From the NCBI GenBank assembly GCA_903905445.1, contig CAIVGO010000452.1, positions 1 through 42,832 on the forward strand: DNA of 42,832 bases, given 5' to 3'. The notes below the pieces were generated by a model. The model worked only from the letters and a program-made list of their open reading frames with translations. It was not told where the DNA came from and did no database searches. Numbering within the stretch: position 1 is the first letter of the stretch; each line of letters begins with the position of its first letter. This DNA comes from an uncultured Bacteroidota bacterium. Its GTDB lineage: Bacteria; Bacteroidota; Bacteroidia; Chitinophagales; Saprospiraceae. The translations under genes were made by a program, and so were the position numbers. Below, piece by piece: positions 35,851 through 42,832 of the stretch.

Positions 35851-38094
35851 TTATTTGTGTTGACGGAAAAGCCACGACAGCACTTCTGGGTTATAATAGG
35901 TTTCCTGCCAGATCGCATGGCCTAAGGTGGCATATTCAGTGTATTTAACCTTTGATCCTGCATTTTTGAGGGCCGCGACCATCTGGCGGGTATTTTCAAC
36001 AGGTACCACTTCGTCGCGGGTACCATGAAAATACCAGAGTGGAACATCTTTTATTTTTGGTGCCGCTGCCGGGTCGCCGCCCGAACACAAGGAAATGGCC
36101 GCTGCAAACAAATTGGGTCGACGACAGAGCACATCAAAAGTGCCAAAACCGCCCATGGATAAACCCGTGAGGTAAATGCGGGTAGGGTCAATGGCTGGAT
36201 TTTCGGCTAAAACCTGATCAATCAGGGCCAATAACATGCGGGTTGCCTCCGTTGGGTTTTCCTGAAATGGTTTTGCCCTGTTTTTGGTCCATTGATCGCT
36301 GAGTGGACACTGAGGCGCTAGTACAAAACACGGGTTTTGTGCCCAATGATTGGGTTCGCAAAAGGCAAGTACCCCATTTCGAAGTTGTGCCTCATTTTCG
36401 CTGCCCCGTTCCCCCGAGCCGTGTAAAAACACCACCAAAGGGATTTTCTTGTCCTTGTATTTTGTTTCCGAGGTGTTGCCCGTCAAATGTCCATCCTGGT
36501 TGAAATAAAAGTTTTCTATTTTATTGGTTGTCAGTACGTTGGATGGTTTTAAGAGCCGATAGGGGAGTGCCAGGCTTTCGCTTTCGCGGTACACGGCACG
36601 GTCGAAATAATAAAATGGGTTGGTGGGTACTTCTGGATTTGGAACGGGTTGTTCGCCATATTCCACTTGCACATCGGCGCGTTTTCCAAGCCAGCCTCCA
36701 TCAAATCCTGCTTTTTGTAATCCTTTTTGGATATACGGGTTGCGTTTCATCAAATTCCACAAAAAACCACTGCGGTAATTTTCAATCATCAAAACAATCG
36801 GACCTTGGTCGATGCCCAGGTAATCATTGTCAAACCAGCCCTTGGGCAGTTGTCCGCAAGCCGTAAAACCTGGATTAAACGCATCTTTAAAACCATAAGG
36901 TCCCACGAGGCTATCCTGATATTGATTCCACATGGCTTCGAGGGCAGGCAGGCAAATTTCGGGTGCAAAGGGTAGCGATCCGCCTGCTGCCGTGGGGGCC
37001 AGGGTGCCATCGTCGGTCAGGTAGTCGGTGGCAATGCCACGGGCGCTATACCCCATGTATTTTTTGCGATCGTTCTGGCAAAGTTCTTTCAGATCGTGTT
37101 TGTAAAGCCAGTCGGCCGGACCATCACAAGCGGTGAGGCCCCATATTTTATCGGAATAATCTTTGAATTTACCCGGATTTTGTTTGCAGTAATTCCAGTT
37201 TGCCAAGGTGGCGCGCCGGGTATTTTCGGCATAGTCGATGCCTTTTTTGCGCATGTAGCCATCCTGAATGCCCTTAAAATCGATCCATACATGGCTGTAT
37301 TGGTGTCCGAAAAGCGGGCCAAAATTGATGTGTTCTTGACCCATAAAATTATCCCAAACATAATTTTGGGTCCAGGCTTCCCAGGCATTGGAAGCGATGG
37401 GGTGGGTAGGTGATCCAAGCCCTAGAACATACAGGATCATGGCCTCGGTATATCCAAACCATTCGGCCTGAATAAAGCCTTTTTCTGGTTTCCAGCCCAT
37501 GCTCATGCGCTGGTTGGCATTCATCATCCAATCCCACTCCACCCGGCGGTAAATGAAATCGGCGGTTGCCCGGATGGCTTTTTCGGTGGCATTTTCCTGA
37601 TCAAAATAGGTTTGACAGGACAAAACGCCCGCCATCAACAAGCCCGAATCGATGGAAGAGAGTTCCACATCGCGGTAACGGCGTGCTTCTTGATGGTCGA
37701 GGAAATGGTAATAGAAGCCGCGATAGCCCGACATTCCGGAAAGGGCAGGTCCTTGCGGCAAATTTTTGAGTATTTCTAGGGTTTTAAGCACCCTTTCTGC
37801 CGCTTGTGCGCGGGTAACGTACTTGCGTTCAACGCCTACCAGGTAGGCGCTAAGGCCAAAGCCGGTAGCGGCCACACTGGAAAAGGCGAGGGTTGGCCAG
37901 CGGTCGGGTATTTGCAACTGACGGTCGGCCAATTGCCAGAAGTAGTTAAATGTTCTTTTTTCGAGGGTGTCAATCGAAAAAGGCACCTTTTCCGCAGTGG
38001 GCTGCATCATCTGCGCCGGACGGGGTTGTGCTGAAATGGAATGGAAAGTAATGCTCCACAAAAGGAGCAGGGAGACTTGCAGGCTGCGTACCAT
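35851..38094 (-). CDS. PF10091/GH144-like (endo-beta-1,2-glucanase-type) domain fused to C-terminal alpha/beta-hydrolase esterase
   Basis: N-domain EKRTFNYFWQLADRQLQIPDRWPTLAFSSVAATGFGLSAYLVGVERKYVTRAQAAERVLKTLEIL..IDSGLLMAGVL..PTAAGGSLPFAPEICLPALEAMW. C-domain PLVVFLHGSGERG..IYLTGLSMGGFGTFDVL..WYFHGTRDEVVPVENTRQMV. Signal peptide MVRSLQVSLLLLWSITFHSISAQ supports start at 38094 rather than 38199. Confidence 0.88.
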   Translation of the reverse strand: MVRSLQVSLLLLWSITFHSISAQPRPAQMMQPTAEKVPFSIDTLEKRTFNYFWQLADRQLQIPDRWPTLAFSSVAATGFGLSAYLVGVERKYVTRAQAAERVLKTLEILKNLPQGPALSGMSGYRGFYYHFLDHQEARRYRDVELSSIDSGLLMAGVLSCQTYFDQENATEKAIRATADFIYRRVEWDWMMNANQRMSMGWKPEKGFIQAEWFGYTEAMILYVLGLGSPTHPIASNAWEAWTQNYVWDNFMGQEHINFGPLFGHQYSHVWIDFKGIQDGYMRKKGIDYAENTRRATLANWNYCKQNPGKFKDYSDKIWGLTACDGPADWLYKHDLKELCQNDRKKYMGYSARGIATDYLTDDGTLAPTAAGGSLPFAPEICLPALEAMWNQYQDSLVGPYGFKDAFNPGFTACGQLPKGWFDNDYLGIDQGPIVLMIENYRSGFLWNLMKRNPYIQKGLQKAGFDGGWLGKRADVQVEYGEQPVPNPEVPTNPFYYFDRAVYRESESLALPYRLLKPSNVLTTNKIENFYFNQDGHLTGNTSETKYKDKKIPLVVFLHGSGERGSENEAQLRNGVLAFCEPNHWAQNPCFVLAPQCPLSDQWTKNRAKPFQENPTEATRMLLALIDQVLAENPAIDPTRIYLTGLSMGGFGTFDVLCRRPNLFAAAISLCSGGDPAAAPKIKDVPLWYFHGTRDEVVPVENTRQMVAALKNAGSKVKYTEYATLGHAIWQETYYNPEVLSWLFRQHK

Positions 38095-38133
38095 AATGAA
38101 ATGCTCGTGGAGCTGGTAGAGGTAAAACAAATA

Positions 38134-38193
38134 AAAATAGCGGGCAATACAAGCCAATAAGACGTTTTCCTTGCCTTGTACGCCCGCTATTTT
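38134..38193 (-). terminator. Long terminator-like hairpin downstream of the 38221..41367 gene
   Basis: AAAATAGCGGGC (38134-38145) pairs with GCCCGCTATTTT (38182-38193); inner TACAAG/CTTGTA (38148-38153 / 38175-38180). Minus strand continues into a T-rich tail (TTTTTATTTGTTTT). Confidence 0.75.
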
Positions 38194-38220
38194 ATTCAAA
38201 ATCAGTGATGTATAACCTGT

Positions 38221-41200
38221 TTACTGTTTTACAAACTTAGCATTTCCAACCAATTGGTTTTGGCTGTTAAAACCAGAAACGGTGTACATGCCTGCTGCGA
38301 AGCGAGTTACATCCAGTTCTACTTGCTGATCGCCATTGGTATTGATTGCTGCGATACGCTGACCCAACAGGTTGAACACTTCGAAACGATCGATATTGCC
38401 CAAATTTTGGATGCGGAAAAGTTCCGTGGCAGGGTTTGGCGATACCAACAGGTTTTCAATACGCGGGTTGTTGGTCGCGATAAGGCCACACTGACCGTTG
38501 CCGATTACGATATCGTCAAAATACGTAACCCGATCCGTACCTGTACCTACACTGGTGATGTCCGGGAACATGGTCAAACGGAAGTATTTGTCGCCATCCA
38601 CGTATGCGCCAAAGTTGAAGGTGATTTCTTCCCATTCGTTCACTTTGGTGTTTGGAACTGTTACTTCAATTGGAGGAACTGGGTTGCCAAATACCTCAAT
38701 TTTCATGGTAACGGTACCCAAGTGGTCCATGTGGAATTTGCCTTTGATTTCTTTTTTGCCACCAAAGTCAATTTCAGAATCCAAATCAGCGAACATACCT
38801 GCATAAATAGTAGCATCTGCTGCTTGCACCATTTTACCTACTTTATCGCTGGTATTGATGCCTGATTTGTTCGGGTTGTCTACAATTGCTGCAATGGTAC
38901 CAGCCAGGGAGCCGTTGTTGAAATACGTGAAATTGCTCAGGGACGTCAATGCGGTTTCATGGTCGCTTACGCAGCCTGTGTAGGCTTTGCGGCTCCATTT
39001 CACATTATCTACCCAATAAGTGCCACCATTGTCGGATGCTACGTCAAAGAAAAGGATCAATTTCTTATTGTCGGTACCAACCGAGCCGCTGAAGTCGATG
39101 GTAAATTCATACCAAGTATTGGCAGTTTCCAGGGTGTCAAATTTTTCAACATTACCGGTCGTGCCACCTTCCAGTTTGAAGAGGAAAGGCACATTGGCTT
39201 TGGTTGAATAAACCGATACTTTCAATTGGTTGTACACGCTCAAATCAGGCGCAGTTGGGAATTCGAAGCCGATGCCTGCGTATGGCTGACCAGCAGGATC
39301 TTTGTATTCACCTACTTTCAAAGAGCCGTTTGATGGCAACAAATATGGGTTGTTTACCACTTTAACGTCGTCGGTGCCATAGAAAATAGCGGTGTAGTTG
39401 CGTTGGCATTCGAAGTCATCCACGATGTTTGGTTTTGGAACCACATCAGCACATGGATCAACGGTAGAAGCGCCTTGACGGAGGTTGTCTACACACCAGG
39501 TTTCGCCTGCTGCTGCGGTACCTGCGTTGAAAATCATGCGTACTTCGTTGAAATCGGTGGTGCTAGAGAACGTAGAAAAGTCGAAACTCAAGGTTTCCCA
39601 AACGCCTGGTGTAGCTACATTTGCTTCCACTTGCTGATTGCCGGTTGGGCCACTCAGGATCATGGTTACTTTTCCACCTGCTGCCGGGCTTAATACGTCA
39701 ATGTTGAACTGCGGGTAAATGCTCAAATCAAAGTTGGTCAAAGAAATTGCCTGCAACGTAGAGAAACCAGATGGTCCTTTGCTGTAACAACCTGCTGTTG
39801 CTGAGTTGTTTACATCGTTTGGTTTGCTGTTTGGACCTACCGCGAATGTGCCGTGCACTGCTTCGTTTTGATCCAATGGTTGCCATCCGAGGCTTGGTGC
39901 GCCTTCAAAGTCTTCCAAAGGTGGTGCGATCGGTGCTGCAGTCAATTTGATATCGTCTACAAAATACACATCACCTGGTTCGCCATTGACAAATGCATTG
40001 ATGAATACCACGATTTTTTTGTGGCCTTCGCCAGCTTCTGCGCTGAAATCGGCTTTGTACTCTACCCATTTGTTGAGTTCGGTAACCTGCACTTCAATTT
40101 CTTTTGCAGATACGCCACCTTCAATTTTCAACAACAAGCGACCTGCTTTTGGTGCCCACAGTTTCATGCTGAATTGGTTGCGCACAGAAAGATCGATCGG
40201 GTTTTGGTAGTCCAACTGGAAGTTAGAGAACTCGGTACCGTTTCCGCTTGGATCTTCCCAACGACCTACCTTAGAAGAGTTGTTGTCGCCGCTTGGTGCT
40301 GGGTTGTTTACCACAGAAAGGGCCGCCCAGTCGCCAGCATAGGTTGCTTTGCGCTGACATTCGAAATCATCCAGGATATCAGGATTGGAAACAACGCCAG
40401 GACATGGATTCGGAACGGCACAGATATCGTCAAAATAGTACACATTGCCGCTGGTTAAGACACCTGGATCAAAGAAAATGATCACTTTAGTGAGACCAGT
40501 ATAACCTGCTGCTGCACTAAAATCGAAGGTGTATTCCTGCCATGCACCTGCTACACCAATGTTTTGGATGCGCTCGATGCCTTGGCCGCCACCTTCCAAT
40601 TTCAACAAAACCTGGGTTGGCGCTTCAGCCAATACCTTCATTTTGAATTGGTTGTTTACAGAAAGGTCGAACGGTGTACCCTGATCCGCCAACAACAAGC
40701 TGTATTCATGCATGTTGCTTTTGGTGTACTTTCCAACGGTTGCGCTGCTGTTGATTGAGTTCGGCGTTGGGTTGGCAACAGCACCTTCGTACACGCCATC
40801 AGCACCGTTCCAAGGCAATGCTTGGCCACCTTCAAATGTTTCATAGCAAACACCTGCTTTTTCCGCCACTAGATCGTCGAAATAATAGGTGTTGTTGCTT
40901 GGGTCATTGCCCGGATCAAAGAAAATGATGATTTTCGTCAAGCCCGTTTTATCGGCGCCCGCGCTCATATCAAATTTCAAATCAACCCACTGTCCAGCAG
41001 CAGGCATGGTCACCAGTTTCTCAACTGCCTGACCAGGGCCTTCAAATTTGAGGAGGATTGGTGTTGCCGTTGCGCACCATACTTTCAAACGGAATTGGTT
41101 ATTTACCGAAAGATCGAGTGGTTGGGCCAAGCTTGGTACCCAGAAAAGGCTGTATCCGAAGCCAGCGCCTTTGGTGTAGGAACCTACAAATCCACTGCCA

Positions 41201-41367
41201 TTCACGGCATCAGGACCTGGATTGGCAATTACGCCATTGTAAACGCCATCGGCTGCTGCCCATGGAAGGTCGGATGTACCGCCTTCGAAGTCTTCGTACA
41301 CAACTTGCGCGTTGAGTCCGAAGAAACCTGCTGTGATAAACAGGAGTGCCAGGAGAATTTTTTTCAT
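38221..41367 (-). CDS. Exported six-module repeat protein with T9SS type A sorting domain, possibly glycan-binding
   Basis: Signal peptide MKKILLALLFITAGFFGLNAQ. Six ~150-aa modules (DLSVNNQF.MKV....LLK.EGG....W.EY.FDFS......K.IIFFDPG....YYFDDI). C-terminal LLVSPNPATELFRIQNLGNIDRFEVFNLLGQRI..FAAGMYTVSGFN. Confidence 0.88.
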   Translation of the reverse strand: MKKILLALLFITAGFFGLNAQVVYEDFEGGTSDLPWAAADGVYNGVIANPGPDAVNGSGFVGSYTKGAGFGYSLFWVPSLAQPLDLSVNNQFRLKVWCATATPILLKFEGPGQAVEKLVTMPAAGQWVDLKFDMSAGADKTGLTKIIIFFDPGNDPSNNTYYFDDLVAEKAGVCYETFEGGQALPWNGADGVYEGAVANPTPNSINSSATVGKYTKSNMHEYSLLLADQGTPFDLSVNNQFKMKVLAEAPTQVLLKLEGGGQGIERIQNIGVAGAWQEYTFDFSAAAGYTGLTKVIIFFDPGVLTSGNVYYFDDICAVPNPCPGVVSNPDILDDFECQRKATYAGDWAALSVVNNPAPSGDNNSSKVGRWEDPSGNGTEFSNFQLDYQNPIDLSVRNQFSMKLWAPKAGRLLLKIEGGVSAKEIEVQVTELNKWVEYKADFSAEAGEGHKKIVVFINAFVNGEPGDVYFVDDIKLTAAPIAPPLEDFEGAPSLGWQPLDQNEAVHGTFAVGPNSKPNDVNNSATAGCYSKGPSGFSTLQAISLTNFDLSIYPQFNIDVLSPAAGGKVTMILSGPTGNQQVEANVATPGVWETLSFDFSTFSSTTDFNEVRMIFNAGTAAAGETWCVDNLRQGASTVDPCADVVPKPNIVDDFECQRNYTAIFYGTDDVKVVNNPYLLPSNGSLKVGEYKDPAGQPYAGIGFEFPTAPDLSVYNQLKVSVYSTKANVPFLFKLEGGTTGNVEKFDTLETANTWYEFTIDFSGSVGTDNKKLILFFDVASDNGGTYWVDNVKWSRKAYTGCVSDHETALTSLSNFTYFNNGSLAGTIAAIVDNPNKSGINTSDKVGKMVQAADATIYAGMFADLDSEIDFGGKKEIKGKFHMDHLGTVTMKIEVFGNPVPPIEVTVPNTKVNEWEEITFNFGAYVDGDKYFRLTMFPDITSVGTGTDRVTYFDDIVIGNGQCGLIATNNPRIENLLVSPNPATELFRIQNLGNIDRFEVFNLLGQRIAAINTNGDQQVELDVTRFAAGMYTVSGFNSQNQLVGNAKFVKQ
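38503..41304 (-). repeat. Six tandem ~145-150-aa protein modules within the 38221..41367 CDS
   Basis: Approximate module bounds: 40864-41304, 40420-40848, 39940-40377, 39478-39918, 38998-39429, 38503-38958. Recurrent DLSV(N/R/Y)NQ, (L)LLK(L/I/F)EGG and YYFDD(I/L) motifs; modules 4 and 6 are more divergent. Confidence 0.8.
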
Positions 41368-41466
41368 ATTTGCTTCAATTAAAAAAGGTTGGTGAAAGTT
41401 AGTAAAATGGTGACGAGGCTAGGCCTCTTTGAGTTCAATTTCGGGTAAATGGAGTTGGGTAATCGA

Positions 41467-42832
41467 TTATAAAACGATGATTTTTTTGTAGTTTTTACCT
41501 GTTTTATGGGTTAATACCAAGTAATAAACGCCAGCTGATAATCCAATGGGCAGCTGAATTTCAACGTTTTGAGTGCTTGTCAGGTTTTTATCCTTCCATA
41601 TTGTTTGAATGGTTCGGCCTGTCACATCTGCGATACTTGCCTGGCATTGCTCCAGCTTATCGCCCGCCCACGTGACCGACAAAATACTACCTGCAGAAGC
41701 CGGAACCGGAAATACGGAAAGCAAGTCTGTCGCATCCAATTCCTGGGTAGCAATCAGGTCGGGTTTAAATCCAACCGCAGTTAAAGCAGGCTGAATTTCA
41801 GGGTTTTGCATAAAATACCGCCACAACAATCCGGTGCGGTAATTCTCGATCATATCCACAATTGGACCCTGATCGATGGCTAAGTAGGACGATGCAACCC
41901 AATTTTGATCCAGGTTGAACGCATCGTAAAAACCATATGGCCCCCACAATTTAGCACCTTGTGTTCGATAAAAGTACTTTAAGGCCTCCATACTTTCATT
42001 GGGTGTATAAGGCATCGAGGCAAGTGCTGCAGTGGGCGCAATGGTGCCATTGTCATTGTTGGGGAACAAATCGTGGGCTGCATAACCCGATATTGGGTCG
42101 TCACTGGAAGTAAGGCCCCAACATGCGGCTGAATACCCCTGGTGGTTTTCCGGATTTAAGATGGAATATCTTTGTTGGATCAGCGCATGGTTGCGGTTGC
42201 GTACAAAATAATTGCAGTAAGCATCTTTTATATTGCGCGGATCAAACCCAATATACGAATAATGGGCAAAAAACATGGGCCCGCCGCCATAGGGCCCACA
42301 ATAAATCGGGTATCCATAATAGGAGGAGAAATTGGCGTAATTGCTTGAAGTCCAACCGCTTTGATACAAACTGCCTGGAACCGGATGGGTAGGCGATGCA
42401 ACTGCGAGGATGTACACAATTTGCGCTTCATAAAATCCGCGCAGGGCGAAATTCATTTGCCAGCCGTAATTGGGCGACCAATGCCAATACAGCACAGCGC
42501 TGTTGTTTTTGCGGTACCAATCCCATTCCACTTCTTCCCATAAACTGGTCAGGATAGAACGCAGGCCATTTTCGAGGGGGGTATTTTGGTCAAAATAGGC
42601 CCGTGCCGTGAGTAAACCCTGCATCAGAAAAGCTGTCTCTACCAAATCGCCGCCATTATCATATTGGCTAAAGGGCTGCACTTTCCCTGTCCCTCCGTGC
42701 ATCCAATGCGGAAATACACCATGAAAACGGTCGGCAAACTGCAAAAAAGAAGCAATTTGCACCACTCGGTTCAGGGCTTCTGCGCGGGTAATCCATCCGC
42801 GCTCGCAGGCAACCAGGATCGACATTACCCCA
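41467..42832 (-). CDS. PF10091/GH144-like glycoside hydrolase with T9SS type A sorting domain (5' end beyond window)
   Basis: RGWITRAEALNRVVQIASFLQF, GDLVETAFLMQGLLTARAYF, WGLTSSDDPISGYAAHDLF, GTIAPTAALASMPYTPNESMEALKYFYR, YLAIDQGPIVDMIENYRTGLLW. C-terminal VFPVPASAGSILSVTW..LPIGLSAGVYYLVL. Likely begins upstream of Met 42825. Confidence 0.85.
   Translation of the reverse strand, partial: GVMSILVACERGWITRAEALNRVVQIASFLQFADRFHGVFPHWMHGGTGKVQPFSQYDNGGDLVETAFLMQGLLTARAYFDQNTPLENGLRSILTSLWEEVEWDWYRKNNSAVLYWHWSPNYGWQMNFALRGFYEAQIVYILAVASPTHPVPGSLYQSGWTSSNYANFSSYYGYPIYCGPYGGGPMFFAHYSYIGFDPRNIKDAYCNYFVRNRNHALIQQRYSILNPENHQGYSAACWGLTSSDDPISGYAAHDLFPNNDNGTIAPTAALASMPYTPNESMEALKYFYRTQGAKLWGPYGFYDAFNLDQNWVASSYLAIDQGPIVDMIENYRTGLLWRYFMQNPEIQPALTAVGFKPDLIATQELDATDLLSVFPVPASAGSILSVTWAGDKLEQCQASIADVTGRTIQTIWKDKNLTSTQNVEIQLPIGLSAGVYYLVLTHKTGKNYKKIIVL

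Noticed and set aside
38254-40458. Plus-strand ORFs of ~200 aa (38254..38865, 39853..40458)
   Set aside because: Antisense to the six-module repeat protein; recurring antisense ORFs are expected opposite a repetitive CDS.
41420-41432. GAGGCTAGGCCTC small palindrome between the six-module gene and the upstream GH144-like gene
   Set aside because: Only a 5-bp stem without a T run; too weak to call a terminator.

Overview
This window looks like a chromosomal segment of a Bacteroidota bacterium, probably Saprospiraceae-like. The lineage is inferred from type IX secretion (T9SS) C-terminal domains, CHU_C/gliding-type domains, PorP/SprF, SprB repeats and TAnnTTTG-type promoters. About 22 genes are supported. 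Most are on the minus strand and encode exported proteins: thioredoxin-fold proteins, a beta-propeller lipoprotein, a DUF1800/DUF1501/CHU_C operon, a PKD-repeat giant next to an M64 peptidase, an M43 peptidase, an SprB-repeat giant clustered with a TraB/GumN-fusion protein, PorP/SprF and a TlpA-like protein. The right end (about 33.5-42.8 kb) is a glycan-degradation locus with a GH3, two PF10091/GH144-like proteins (one fused to an esterase, one with a T9SS tail) and a six-module repeat protein, possibly for beta-1,2-glucan. A plus-strand island at 28.6-32.5 kb carries an esterase, folK, a deoxynucleoside kinase and ruvB. The most interesting non-coding signals are: (a) a ~380 bp cassette at 17515-17894 bounded by two 22-bp-stem hairpins whose 25-nt apices are 22/25 identical in opposite orientation, enclosing a candidate structured RNA; (b) a nested four-copy palindrome at 849-944; (c) a five-copy mixed-orientation 24-bp repeat that abuts the DUF1800 stop codon. 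No tRNA, rRNA, CRISPR array or intact transposase was recognised. All family assignments are by eye from motifs; no search was run.
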